A program made the translations under genes and the position numbers. Under the pieces are notes generated by a model. It worked only from the letters and a program-made list of their open reading frames with translations, ran no database searches and was not told where the DNA came from. Below, one piece after another: positions 38,101 through 47,110 of a stretch of DNA of 64,000 nucleotides; within the stretch, counting starts at the first letter, position 1; each line of letters starts with the position of its first letter. This DNA comes from Saxidomus purpurata (Eukaryota > Mollusca > Bivalvia > Venerida > Veneridae), in the NCBI GenBank assembly GCA_022818135.1, contig JAFMSR010000008.1:29246899-29310898 (forward strand), read 5' to 3'.

Positions 38101-40736
38101 ATAGTGTCCAATTTTAGAAATAAAACATCAACAGACAATGATAGAGAGTAAAAATTGACTGTACCTTTGTTAAAATTTTGTAAGTTTGACTTACCAGTAG
38201 TAAGAATTGAAAAAATAATGTACCTACCCTTTATAGAAAATCCGAAAGATAAGTTCAAGGACGAAGTACCCGATAATGATCTGTGAGGCAAGGTCAAGGT
38301 GATGGATGTGACCGTCACTATTTATAGAGAGATCTATGATGACTAATACAAACTCCACAATAATCAGGAGAATTGTGAATATACGGAAGGCCATATGCTC
38401 CAAAACGGTTTTAACAAGAAGCTGGGCTCGGCTGAAAGTCAACAAAAACTCTAGTTTTAGATTGCAGCATTAAAATTTTGGTAACTGTAAATTGCGTAAT
38501 AATTACGACGATTTCTTTTTCTCTAATTTTCTTGAATTCCCCTCTTCAATATTTAAATATTTCATCAAATATTACTTTCATATGAACTTATGTCTAGAGA
38601 ATTCTCCATTCACATTTATTTTAAATACTAAAAGTTTGTCTGCTGTTAAATCACAAAATTTTCATCCACAAAATCATCCAACTTACAGCACCAGTATGTA
38701 CTCTGGATATTACAACCTATAATATACTTTTCAAGACGATTTTTCTCTGTGTGAGTTTTGCTAATCTGTTGATATTTTCGCTTTCATGGAAAACTATAGA
38801 TAATGATATTGTAATAAACAGTTTTGCAACACTAAGGGTAGTCATGGCGATAAGAGGCTAATGATGTTCCTATCTCACCTGAGCTGACCTGAAGATATCT
38901 AATACATTCAACTTAAGAGACAAATTAAGTAAAATATCTTAATATATATCTGTATAGTTACAGAGTAACTGAAAGAAACACAGAGATTAATTTGTAACAG
39001 GAAGAAATTTCAAAGTTCTTCCAATATAAGTCTGTTATAATAGTAGCCTTCACACTAAATGATGAGAAATATCAAGTTACCGTTCTACTAATCTTAGTCA
39101 TGGTATTATGATTAATATGAATAAAGGCCTATCTGAGTCTCTGAATTTACTTCTTCCCACGCCAGTGGCAAGTGTTACTTCCTCCATGACGAGCACAGAT
39201 CATGATCTGTACAGTGCTTGTTTTTCAGTCAGTAAATTTTAAGTGGTCACCACTCTGGACAATTCGTGGTACTGTCCAAATCATAAGATTGTTAAGTCTA
39301 TTTCAGAAATTTAGGAGTGTAAGGTTTCTATGAATCAGTATATTGTATTGATCACTTACTGCAACCTTCTCACTGGCTTGTTTCTAGGTTTAGACAGTTC
39401 ATGCTCATCATGTATAAGGCCCATGTTAGGATACATTCTCTCTATGTAGCTGCCTGTAACTGACACCTCGTCATCTTCCATCTCGATGTATACTTTAAGT
39501 AGAAACCACATAATTCAAAGAAACAAATGGATGGAGTGTTTCCATGCAATACAAAGTCCCTAACAAGATACTATTAGATGAGATAAATGTATGTGCAAAG
39601 TTTCATGAAAATCTGTCGAAGGGTTTGGAAGATGTAGTGACATAACTTTTGACCCTAAAGGACATTGACCCTTGTCATTATAATGAGATGAACATTTGAC
39701 CCAGGTTTGTTGAACATACTTCAAAGAGTAGGAGAAACAGTCCTGTGACCATGGACCCTTATGTGATACACTGACCTTGTCCCAAGCATTATTGAAAAAA
39801 CTCTTTCCAAAGTTTCAAGAAATTCCTCAAAAAGTTTAGGAGATATAGAAACATGACCTTTTACCCTTATGTAACACTCCCTTAAACAGGCCTGGTTGAA
39901 ACATGGAAATGGCATGTTGTCTCCACGAGGTGAACAATTGGTACAAGTTTCCAACAGATCCTTCTAGTGCTTGAAGAGATATACATGTGACCTTTGACTG
40001 TCAAATATGACCTTGACCTTGAGCAGGCACTATGTGACTACAGATGTGAATTTTAACATGGCTAGAGTTATCCCAGGCCGTTATATTGTACACTGTAGTG
40101 TATGTGCATGTTAATATCAACTAATCATGGAATATAAACTGACTGTGCTCTGTAAGCAGAAATCCTTAACATCATAAATTGTGTTTCAGAGAACATACAC
40201 ATGTAAATACTGATATATTTTATGTTCTATCTACATCGTATCAAAAGCACAGAAGGAGTTCTACTACAGACCATCCTGCGTAACCCAGGCTAATCATTAC
40301 ACATTGAATAACGGCTGGAGAGAAGCGTAGGAAATTAACCGTAGGTTCCGACGATGACTAAAGACCTACTAATCTTAGAACTGCATTTCAAAAGAAACTG
40401 TGTTATAATTATTTTCACTAAAATCAATTTATGTATTTCTACAATTCTACCTTTTATATGATCCCGTGATGAGGATTTTTCATCGTTGTATTTGGTAAGG
40501 TCTCCGTATCTCTCATTATCTTCTTCCCTACCCACTAATTGTGTGCTTAATTTATCTGCTTCACCATTTGCTTTTTTCTCTTCAGCAATTTCATCTTTGA
40601 TGTTACTTCTGTCACTACTATTATTGGCATCATTTGCTTTCTCATTCTTTGCTTCTTTCAAAAGCTGATCTTTTTCCTCAGCTTTGTTTTCTTTACCGTC
40701 TTCAATGTCTGACTTGTCTGATTTTTCTTTATCCAT
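26904..40736 (-). CDS. VSP: Voltage-sensing phosphatase (VSP/TPTE family), complete, 14 exons per transcript plus one alternative exon
   Basis: Plasma-membrane enzyme in which a four-helix voltage sensor gates a PTEN-like phosphoinositide phosphatase. Exons, 5' to 3' on the - strand: 40736-40451, 39492-39360, 38431-38228, 37438-37340 or 35681-35583, 34842-34676, 34111-34047, 33636-33576, 32724-32643, 31886-31736, 30993-30913, 30326-30221, 29852-29659, 29134-29064, 27036-26904. With one alternative exon they total 1833 nt, or 610 residues. All junctions are GT-AG and in phase. Layout: acidic/lysine-rich N-terminus 1-95; S1 about 155-174; S2 187-206; S3 215-234; S4 with R247/R250/R253/R256; basic linker 272-283; phosphatase with D359 (DDHNVP) and C391 in CKGGKGRTGT; gating-loop E439; C2 domain about 444-605. 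The Gly after CK (PTEN has Ala) matches VSPs active on PI(4,5)P2 as well as PIP3. It is not PTEN, because it has S1-S4, and the catalytic residues argue against an inactive TPTE-like form. Confidence 0.97.
27957..28508. repeat. 21-bp minisatellite in VSP intron 13
   Basis: About 26 units of gtacactacagggtgactgg plus one or two G, with unit lengths of 18-22 bp. Units vary at the gtgac(t/c) position. The reading frames across it on both strands are repeat artefacts. Confidence 0.95.
28609..28900 (+). repeat. tRNA-derived SINE with a tRNA-Thr-like head (VSP intron 13)
   Basis: The head reads gcggatcagtggtccagtgg, then a stem with ggacttgtaatcc (loop anticodon TGT) and B-box text gcaggttctatccct. 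A tRNA-unrelated body follows (catggggcatgttaaagaac). It lacks a clean acceptor stem, so it is a SINE, not a tRNA gene. Confidence 0.75.
29064..29134 (-). CDS. VSP: VSP exon 13, C2 domain
   Basis: Encodes TNIPSVYDNSAFYFWFHTAF then EGN. The FYFWFHTAF stretch is typical of VSP/PTEN C2 domains. Acceptor ttaatttcag, donor gtaagg, exit phase 2. Confidence 0.95.
29659..29852 (-). CDS. VSP: VSP exon 12, C2 domain core
   Basis: Encodes VGLGNGRDFKMEVWCRKKCV through DVKVRFLSKS, the beta-sandwich region that docks phosphatase to membrane. Acceptor attaaaacag, donor gtaagt, phase 0 out. Confidence 0.93.
30221..30326 (-). CDS. VSP: VSP exon 11, start of C2 domain
   Basis: Encodes SRYVGYFGTVRSKMDGVLPK then ERFIRITSVRIHAIK. 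Acceptor tgtatttcag, donor gtatgt, exit phase 1. Confidence 0.95.
30529..30722 (-). repeat. tRNA-derived SINE, - strand (VSP intron 10)
   Basis: On the - strand, gtggttgagtggtcaatgct (A box) and ttggttagaatcctagct (B box) are spaced as in a tRNA, followed by a non-tRNA body. Different sequence family from 28609-28900. Confidence 0.65.
30913..30993 (-). CDS. VSP: VSP exon 10, gating loop
   Basis: Encodes DCLDYFGDRRTDLDHGKTFQ then GVETPSQ. E439 aligns with the gating-loop glutamate of ascidian VSP (threonine in PTEN). Acceptor attgttacag, donor gttagt. Confidence 0.96.
31482..31534. repeat. Short tandem repeat in VSP intron 9
   Basis: Three units of about 19 bp, each containing ataccacactgtactaaa (one with a C-to-G change). 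Confidence 0.6.
31736..31886 (-). CDS. VSP: VSP exon 9, catalytic P-loop
   Basis: Contains VVAIHCKGGKGRTGTLVCTW. The catalytic cysteine codon (residue 391) is at 31813-31811 and the P-loop arginine is R397. Acceptor gttgtacag, donor gtcagt, phase 0 out. Confidence 0.98.
32025..32392. mobile_element. MITE with TTAA target-site duplication in VSP intron 8
   Basis: Left end agggacacaccctataactg; the right end, inverted, reads aggggcactccctacaagta. TTAA sits at both edges (32021-32024 and 32393-32396). No ORF. Confidence 0.7.
32643..32724 (-). CDS. VSP: VSP exon 8, general-acid loop
   Basis: Encodes ERDYDVSYFDNRVERIYIDD then HNVPTL. D359 in DHN corresponds to the WPD-type aspartate (D92 in PTEN). 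Acceptor acatttcag, donor gtatgt, exit phase 2. Confidence 0.96.
33576..33636 (-). CDS. VSP: VSP exon 7
   Basis: Encodes EVSKFFETKHKGHYKLYNAC. Acceptor tatgttacag, donor gtaagt, exit phase 1. Confidence 0.95.
34047..34111 (-). CDS. VSP: VSP exon 6
   Basis: Encodes RVIAMSFPSSGVQSMYRNNI, a strongly conserved start of the PTEN/VSP phosphatase fold. Acceptor ttttattacag, donor gtaagt, exit phase 0. Confidence 0.96.
34676..34842 (-). CDS. VSP: VSP exon 5, S4 and basic linker
   Basis: S4 is GVIGRGVRILRIVRGIYLIS, with arginines at every third position (247, 250, 253, 256). The split codon at the junction with either exon 4 is also Arg. The linker SRRIVSQNKRRY leads into DGFDLDL, the start of the phosphatase domain. 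Acceptor gtgttttatag, donor gtaagt. Confidence 0.97.
35123..35470. other. Probable assembly artefact: G homopolymers and garbled duplicate (VSP intron 4b)
   Basis: A run of 69 G (35123-35191), then gagcccc, then 19 G and a T run. From about 35365 to 35470 the text is a homopolymer-inflated version of the clean sequence at 35500-35575: 'acttgggacggtttaccaat' against 'actgggtaccaatagctcat', and 'cccttaaacacggaaatatg' against 'ctttaaggaaatataagaat'. This reads like an unpolished long-read segment beside its correct copy. Confidence 0.8.
35583..35681 (-). CDS. VSP: VSP exon 4b, S3 and S3-S4 loop (alternative version B)
   Basis: 99 nt encoding ELFFHSWMDILDMVVVIATF then IIDLVLSNTSVP. Acceptor ctgtttttcag, donor CCAAG|gtactt, with the same phases as exon 4a. 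16 of 32 full codons give the same residue as 4a, including W-M-D-I-L-D-M. The loop has no charged residue. Including both exons would keep frame but give a sensor with two S3 segments, so mutually exclusive use is expected. Confidence 0.93.
36594..36720 (-). repeat. SINE fragment, - strand (VSP intron)
   Basis: On the - strand, cttacagaggatgggagttt and agtactggtcatctcc match the body of the 6003-6245/19108-19332 SINE family. The tRNA-like head is diverged. Confidence 0.5.
37340..37438 (-). CDS. VSP: VSP exon 4a, S3 and S3-S4 loop (alternative version A)
   Basis: 99 nt encoding SFFFNEWMDILDMIVILGTF then LIDLLVSKGDYE. Acceptor tctatttcag, donor GAAAG|gtatcc, phase 2 in and phase 2 out. The loop carries K236, D238 and E240. 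Equivalent in length and phase to 35583-35681. Confidence 0.95.
37640..37810 (-). repeat. SINE remnant with conserved 'gtgtccttaggcaaaacact' domain
   Basis: On the - strand, B-box-like catggttcaaattc is followed by gtgtccttaggcaaaacact, a tract seen in many animal SINEs. Boundaries are approximate. Confidence 0.5.
38228..38431 (-). CDS. VSP: VSP exon 3, S1 and S2
   Basis: S1 is FRIFTILLIIVEFVLVIIDL, with E166 and D173 as acidic residues within or at the end of the helix. S2 is LASQIIIGYFVLELIFRIFY, with E199. Acceptor ttgactttcag, donor gtaggt, exit phase 2. Confidence 0.96.
39184..39310 (-). repeat. Dispersed palindrome-bearing element, copy 3
   Basis: Contains cacagatcatgatctgtaca (diverged palindrome), then ggtactgtccaaatcataag and tttcagaaatttagg, in the same block order as 22765-22900. 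Confidence 0.55.
39360..39492 (-). CDS. VSP: VSP exon 2, pre-S1 cytosolic segment
   Basis: Encodes YIEMEDDEVSVTGSYIERMY through KPRNKPVRRL. Acceptor ctacttaaag, donor gtaagt. The phases fit exons 1 and 3. Confidence 0.88.
39590..40035. repeat. Diverged tandem repeat in VSP intron 1
   Basis: Repeated aagtttcaagaaattcctca-like and tgaccttgacc-like blocks, typical of the satellite elements in this genome; units are too diverged to delimit. Confidence 0.4.
40451..40736 (-). CDS. VSP: VSP exon 1 (coding), charged N-terminus
   Basis: 95 residues beginning MDKEKSDKSDIEDGKENKAE. It is rich in Lys, Glu and Asp and likely disordered in the cytosol. Donor AAAG|gtagaa, exit phase 1. Confidence 0.85.
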
Positions 40737-40766
40737 ATTTTCCAGAGTTTACTTTACACTGTACAT
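40737..40766 (-). other. VSP: VSP 5' UTR segment with upstream in-frame stop
   Basis: On the - strand, gtatcatttcag precedes atgtacagtgtaaagtaaac, so a 3' splice site probably bounds this UTR exon at 40766. An in-frame TAA at 40751-40749, upstream of the ATG at 40736, fixes that ATG as the first in-frame one in this exon. The first, non-coding exon and the promoter lie further right and were not identified. Confidence 0.55.
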
Positions 40767-40904
40767 CTGAAATGATACAAATTCCTGGTGTTATTTGACT
40801 GTACGCATTACACAAATACAAACTTTATCCAAAGCTATCCATCTTGTACACATATTTGTGTAGGAATAGGCTGTCCAAAATTGGAAACATGCTTGCAATA
40901 TGCA

Positions 40905-41290
40905 CATCTTTATGACCTTTGAGCTAGTGACCCCAAATAATTATATGCACAACTAGACGTCATACTGGTGCTGCCTGCAACGGTCTATGAACACCCAACC
41001 TGGGGGTTTTTGTGGAGAGGCACAAACAAGATTTTCTGTTTTCAGGTCCATGTGACCCCAAATTAAAATATGCACAACTAGACTTCATACTGATGCTTCC
41101 TGCAATGGTTTATGAACATCCAGCATGGGGTTTTTTTTTTGAGAGGCACAAACAAGATTTTCTGTTTTAAGGTCCCTGTGACCTTGACCTTTGAACCAGT
41201 GACCCCAAGTTACAAAAAGCACAACTAGACTTCATACTAATGCTTCCTGCAAAGTTTAATGAAAATCCAGTCAGGGGTGTCAGAGGAGTT
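40905..41290. repeat. Tandem repeat upstream of VSP exon 1, about 3 units
   Basis: Units of about 125-147 bp are marked by cacaactagac at about 40949, 41073 and 41220. Each has tgaccccaaatt and cttcctgcaa. Lies in the putative first (5' UTR) intron of VSP. Confidence 0.7.
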
Positions 41291-41761
41291 ATCCTGAAAA
41301 AACTATAGCTTACAGTACAAAATCAATACATCTCCACACCATTTCATGGTGGGAGACACAATATAGCTGTTGAGTACATTGTCTATTATCAACTTGACAT
41401 CAAATCAAATGTTAACAAACTAGCTACAATACCAATTATGTCTATGGAAGAAACCCTCTTGACACTTTCTCATCTGTCAGGAGATTTCTATAATCAATTA
41501 TTTGCGTGCCTGTGATTGTATAAATTTAACAAGTTGGTGCATGGTAGAAATGTACAGTTATTTTGCTATCTTTATCAAAGACTTAAGTATACAGTCGACT
41601 CTCGTTATCTCGATTTTTTTGGGACCAAAGAAAACAAGTGACAGGAAATTGTCACAAAACCAGGTTTTCATTTTCCAGTCTGCTGGCCGAGCGCAAATGT
41701 ATTCTTCTATATATAACATATGTGGAAAAAAAGCAAAGGGCCATAATTCAGGCAAAAATTA

Positions 41762-41766
<5 letters not shown>

Positions 41767-41807
<41 letters not shown>

Positions 41808-41875
41808 TGCTCTGTGTGGGGTTTGAACCGCTGGTCTCATGAGAAATTTTGTCATCTTACTGTAACAGAATACTC
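41767..41875 (-). repeat. 39-nt A tract with adjacent tRNA-like fragment
   Basis: A39 at 41767-41805. Immediately after it, on the - strand, gagaccagcggttcaaaccc has a Pol III B-box and would run into the T tract. Possibly a SINE or tRNA pseudogene remnant. Confidence 0.4.
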
Positions 41876-41994
41876 CAAAGTATACAGGACTGGTAATCTA
41901 TTCTAAAAATAGACAGTAATAACAGAGTATTCTCCCTTTTATAATAACAGAGTATTCTCCCTTTTATATATACTTAAATAAGGAGACACAAAAT

Positions 41995-42612
41995 TGCTAA
42001 CGGACAGACGGACGGACGACCAGGGGCAGAACATTATACATTCAATATTCTTTAGTTAACAATTATAGTTCTGTGAAAGTTTGGTTGAAATCCCTTGAGA
42101 AATGTAGGAGTTGCACACAGAAGAGTATTTCTCTATATATATTACATTATGTGGAAAAAAACAAAGGCCCATAATTCTGTCAAAAATGATCAAATCACAA
42201 AACCCCGACAATATGCGCCAGGGCACTTGGTGACAATAATTCTGTGAAAGTTTGGTTGAAATCCCTTGAGAAGTGTAGAAGGAGTTGCGCACAGAAGAAT
42301 TACATATGTGGAAAAAAACAAAGGGCCATAATTCTGTCAAAAATGACCAAATCACAAAACTCGGAATATATGCGCCAGGGCACTTCATGACAATACTTCT
42401 GTGAAAGTTTAGTTGAAATCCGTTGAGAAATGTAGGAGGAGTTGCGCACAGAAGAATTACATGTGAAAAAAAACAAAGGGCCATAATTCTGTCAAAAATG
42501 ACCGAATCACAAAACCCCGACAATATGCTAGGGCACTTCATGACAATACTTCTGTGAAAGTTTGGTTGAAATCCGTTGAGAAATGTAGGAGGAGTTGCGC
42601 ACAGAAGAAATT
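41995..42612. mobile_element. Satellite-bearing element: GGAC microsatellite plus four 150-170 bp units
   Basis: Starts with (GGAC)n at 42001-42019. Four units follow, marked by ctgtgaaagtttggttgaaa at about 42070, 42241, 42400 and 42552, each with gggccataattctgtcaaaa. The 193-residue - strand frame across it is a repeat artefact. Confidence 0.75.
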
Positions 42613-42839
42613 GTTTACGCCCGCCCGCATACCCCAATCTAATAACCAGAATTTTTCCTTCGGAAAACCTGGTTAATAAGTCGAGATAACGAAAAATCGA
42701 GATAACCGAAGTTGGGTAAAATATGCTCGATAGGGGATGGGAGGGAGGTAAGGAAGATTATTGCTGATAGAAAGATGTTTGCTTCTTTCTACCATCTTAT
42801 GATCTGTGTAATACACAACTAGCTCGTAGGTTTAAATCA

Positions 42840-43045
42840 ACCAAATGTTCAGGTCATCTGATTCATGTTGCCTTGCACCCCGGTGCCGAAAGATTGGATC
42901 CCCCCTGGTCCTTCTCCAAAACTCTCAGCGTTTACCGATACGGTTATCCTCCCGGGTTGGTTACCGGGCCCTTCTCTGGATTGCTCGACTGTCGCTCGGA
43001 CAAGTTCATGTCTTCCGCCCTCCGACATGACTCTTCCGTTGTTTT
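42840..43045 (-). other. GC-richer island with a 59-codon open frame
   Basis: GC content is visibly higher than surroundings. On the - strand an ATG-to-stop frame reads MSEGGRHELVRATVEQSREG and on to GTGVQGNMNQMT. No family recognised. It may be a captured or relic coding fragment inside the TIR element. Confidence 0.3.
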
Positions 43046-43461
43046 CAATATCGAGATGTTATCTGTCTAACGTGTACGTATTGAAGACAAGAATTATAAT
43101 TGACAGAATCTTCATTTCTTGCTGTTTATAAATGCAAATAAATTTTCTCAGTTTTGACACAATTCAATACAAATTACCCATTCCGCATATTACACAGCTT
43201 ACGTCGCAACCCTTCTGTAAATCTGCCATGGATTGCCATCATTTTCCACTGATTTTCATGGAAATCCGTGGCATTTGGTGAAAAAAATGATGAAAATGGA
43301 TGGAAAGACATGGAAAACGGTGGCATTTTCTAAATTGCCACCGTTTTCCATTGATTGGTGTAAAAAATGCCACCATCTGCCATGGAATAGTAGTGGCAAT
43401 CGATGTAAATTTGGACTTTGTTTTTTTAAGGGGTGGAAAACGGTGTAAATTACAGACTGCA

Positions 43462-43620
43462 GTACAAATTATAAGCTAAATCTCTGGACTTAGAAATTTT
43501 GCAGAGTGGCAAACGGTGGAAAACACTTAGACTTTTTCTAATGCAGTACAAATTATAAGCTAAATTGCTGGACTTAGAAATTTTGCAGAGTGGCAAACGA
43601 TGGAAAACACTTTGACTATA
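43462..43620. repeat. 84-bp direct duplication
   Basis: Two copies of agtacaaattataagctaaa ... gcagagtggcaaacg(g/a)tgg at 43462 and 43546, in tandem inside the left arm of the nested element. Confidence 0.75.
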
Positions 43621-43888
43621 TTTTGACCTAGACATTTCAGACACAAAGCAGTTTTGATGAGTTTCTTTCTTTAAGCCAAATATTACATAACAATCAGAAA
43701 TAACAGGTCAGTGCATATACAATGCAACTAAGATATATGTCCGAATAAGATATGGTACAGAACTATTCAATTTGATTTTTTCATAGTTAAATTTTAAATA
43801 TGAGACTGCAATCAAATTAAATCTATAATTTTTCCTGTTCTGTTTATCATATTTTGGAATTTCACTTTGTTGTGGACTTAGTTGTATT

Positions 43889-44070
43889 TAAACCTGTGTT
43901 AAAGACCACCTCCAAACAAAGACCACCCTGCAATTAAAGATCAGTTGGGGGAAAACCATGCACTATTCAATATAATGTGGACACTGTCTTATATCCTGTG
44001 AATAAAGACCACCTATCAACAGATATCACTTGAGCTCCTTCCCAGAGAGTGGTCTTTGTTTATAAATTTC
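43889..44070. mobile_element. Probable MITE with GACCAC ends
   Basis: Left gttaaagaccacctccaaac and right gagagtggtctttgtttata are inverted relatives, with internal aaagaccac copies. Boundaries are approximate. Confidence 0.45.
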
Positions 44071-45151
44071 AAAACTTACATTAAATCAGAGTGAAATCTT
44101 AAAATGCTATATATAACATGACAATGCTTCAGTATAACATTTGGAAAATTTTGTACTGCTAACTTAAAAAAATCTTTTCTGTTTATATTATCAATCATTA
44201 TATAACCCTAAGTATTTTGTGCTATATTTAGTAGGGATTTTCATACTTAGTTTGAGAGTCTAAATGTGCATGTACATGCACTTGTTTAAAATTATGCCTA
44301 TTGTTCAAATTTCATGAATTTACCTGTTGTTAAAAAAAAAACTTACTTTAAACTATAATGGAGAGGAAAAGCATGAACACATAATTATGTGTCTATAAGT
44401 CAATTCTTTTTCCATTTGTTTTATTATCAACTGAGTACTGTAACTGACCTTTATATTCGGAGGCAAGGTAATTAATCTCTGTGGGGTCATTCAGGGAACT
44501 TGATCATAAAAATAGATAGCATGCAAAGATAACACTCAACATCATTCTTTACAATCACCACCTGGAACCTCAGTATCAATTTACAGGAAGCAGGATTTAT
44601 CAGCCAGATCTCTACAGGAAGCGGTGATTTTGATTTGTTGATTTGAATGTTAGAGAGTGTCTGAACAAGTGTTTGTAAGAAATATTTACATGTGGAAGGA
44701 ATACTTTTGTGAACTTTGTACTGAACAGGACAGTATCATTTGTGTAAAAATAATTATTAATCTAAATATAAAATGATGGTTTAAATCACTTGTGTGAACT
44801 GAGGATTTGAAAAATCACCTTATGCAAACAGGAGTGACTGTGCAGCAGAGGTATACATTTTGAATATTTGATTCATGTATAATGTATATTTTCTAGAGTA
44901 GCAATTATTGAAGCTTTTAAGTAAAATGTTTTCATTAAATGAAACCATAATAGACATGATAGAGATATAATATAATACATTGTAATATTGCAATTTAAAT
45001 AAATGCATAGACATTTTTTTGGTAACTTGGATAATAAACAAAACCCAGAATCTTTAAAATAATAATTATGAAACTTTTAATTGCAAGTAAACTTCATGAC
45101 ATTTTCACTCCCAGGTGGAATTCTCTTAACCTTATGTATGGTTTTCTTCAG

Positions 45152-45825
45152 ACCAGGTTAATTTTCACCATGCAGGAATGGCTAGAATACTGGTAGGCCA
45201 AAACCTGGAGATGAAAGCAAACCAGTCTTGGATCAAGACAGGCTTGTAGTATTAACTTATGAGGTATGTACATCACCTAATTTGAGTGTAAACATTGATA
45301 ACTACAATTTTTCATTAGTTACAAAATAGTTGCCTCATTTCACTGTGTTACCTAACACAATACAGGCCTCGACAGTGTGAACTGAATTCTTAGATGTTAA
45401 TTGATATTTTCAGTCATTCTGAATATTTGTTACTGACTTACTGTATCCCAATATAAGTGCTAATGATACAACAAATTACAACGGCTTGTTATAAATAATA
45501 AGGGCCTGCAAATTTAAAGTAAAGTTGAACTTTCACAAAGCCACAAGAATAGATACCAGTTACTTGTTTGTTTGCAGTATGCATAATTTCCTTTGTAGAA
45601 ACAAGTTTTTAATTATTTTTCAGAACATGTTGTGTTCAGCTGGGGGAAGAAAACCACAGATTGTGTAAAGGAACAATGGTCAGGAATGTGCAACGACAGT
45701 GTCAGAAACATAATAAGACACAAAAATTGAGACATTTACAAAGACATTGCTTGCAGTTTATGTAAATTTTGTAAAAAGGTTTCATAACTTTCTTGTTTCT
45801 CAATAAATTTCAATTCATTTTGAAT
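45152..45825 (+). ncRNA. Candidate two-exon polyadenylated non-coding transcript
   Basis: Splice signals frame two segments: acceptor ggttttcttcag|accagg, exon 45152-45263, donor GAG|gtatgt, intron, acceptor aattatttttcag, last exon 45624 to about 45825 with AATAAA at 45802-45807 followed by T-rich sequence. Neither segment has a long or conserved reading frame (best is about 23 codons). It lies inside the nested TIR element. Any upstream exon is not identified; signals could be chance. Confidence 0.25.
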
Positions 45826-45879
45826 ATTTTTTATTTTTTTTTTTAATTTTAGTAAAAATTACAGAATTCAAAGAGCATG

Positions 45880-46500
45880 AAGATGGTGGCATTTGGTGGA
45901 AATCGACGGTAAATTTTCCACCAATTTCCCCGGTTTTAGGTGGCAAATTTGCTATTAAAATCGATGGAAAATGTTTCAATACTCCACCGATAGTGGCACT
46001 TGGTGGAAAACAGTGGCATTTTTGCCAAGAATTTTCACTGAGGTTATTGATGGAAAACAGTGGCAAACAGTGGCAAAATCAGTGGCATTCGATGGAAAGT
46101 GTTTCAATACTCCACCGATGGTGGCACTTGGTGGAAAACAGTGGCATTTTTTCCAACGATTTTCACTGAGATTATAGATGGAAAACAGTGGCAAACAGTG
46201 GCAAAATTGCAGTGGCATTCGATGGAAAGTGTTTCAATACTCCACCGATGGTGGCACTTGGTGGAAAACAATGGCATTTCTGCCACTGATTTTCACTCAA
46301 GCTATTGATGGAAAACAGTGGCAAACAGTGGCAAAATAACAGTGGCATTCGATGGAAAGTGTTTCAATACTCCACCGATAGTGGCACTTGGTGAAAAACA
46401 GTGGAAAATAGTGAAAATTGATAGACCTTCTCATTGCCTTGCTGTTTTTTCATTGTTTTACACCGTTTTCCAACAAAATTTGCTTGTTTCAATACTCCAC
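45880..46500. repeat. ~130-bp tandem array, about four units
   Basis: Units marked by tggaaa(a/g)tgtttcaatac at about 45964, 46094, 46223 and 46354. Each includes gtggcacttggtggaaaaca. Overlapping frames on both strands are artefacts. Confidence 0.8.
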
Positions 46501-47110
46501 CGTTTTCCACTGTCTAAATTGATGGCAATCCATGGCAGATTTACAGAAGGGTAACAGACAATTAACTAATTTTGGGTCTTTAACTGAATCACTGAGTGAA
46601 TAGCCGCGCGTGGTGTTTTTCGCACCTCTGACAGCAGACGACAATTGAGCGAATACAATCGCGTGCAGCTTTTCACACCTTGTTTGGCAGTTGATAAATG
46701 TCAAATCGAGATATCGGATGTCAAAATAGAGGAAATTTCATCGTTGTGAATAAAAAATTTAGTCGAGATAACGAAAAAAATCGAGATAAACAAATCAAGA
46801 TATCCGCAGTTGATTTATATAGAACAAGAAGGGAAAAAATCGGGACCGAGAAAATCCAGTCGAGATATCGAAAAATCGAGATAACTGAAGTCGAGATAAC
46901 GGATGTGGACTGTATATCAAATAAATTCAAAACTTCAAATATCACACTATTGGTAAGTTACATGAAACATTTACTGGGTGTTTTAGCAATACCATTTTCC
47001 TTGGCATTTTCTTGTTTTCAACCTGTGTCAATATCTCTACTCAGGAAATTGAGATGAATGGGTAAAATGCCCATATTATCTTAATATTGCATCATAGACA
47101 ATGCGCTAAG

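Larger units (their letters stand above)
43209..46553. mobile_element. Nested 3.35-kb TIR element with satellite arms
   Basis: Left acccttctgtaaatctgcca then tggattgccatca; the right end is its inverse, tgatggcaatccatggcaga then tttacagaagggt. Both arms continue into 'gtggaaaacagtggca'-type repeats (43250-43450 and 45880-46500). The middle (43640-45870) is low-copy looking. No clear target-site duplication and no transposase. Confidence 0.65.
41592..46912. mobile_element. 5.3-kb TIR element, pogo/Tigger-like ends, TA duplication, with nested insertions
   Basis: Left end cagtcgactctcgttatctc; the right end, inverted, reads cagtccacatccgttatctc. TA flanks both sides (41590-41591 and 46913-46914). 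Subterminal 'tcgagataacgaaaaatcga' blocks recur at 42678-42705 and 46760-46890. No transposase frame is recognisable. Inside are an A39 tract, a tandem array, a GC-richer island and a second TIR element (43209-46553). Confidence 0.65.

Noticed and set aside
40335..40450. Extension of VSP exon 1 to the next stop codon
   Set aside because: The donor AAAG|gtagaa at 40450-40449 and the phase of exon 2 place the exon end at 40451; the extension has no family similarity.
26904..40736. Assignment as PTEN or as an inactive TPTE
   Set aside because: S1-S4 with an arginine-rich S4 excludes PTEN; intact CKGGKGRTGT and the DHN aspartate argue against an inactive form.
42056..42637. 193-codon - strand frame
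   Set aside because: It runs across four copies of a tandem repeat and repeats itself; no known domain.
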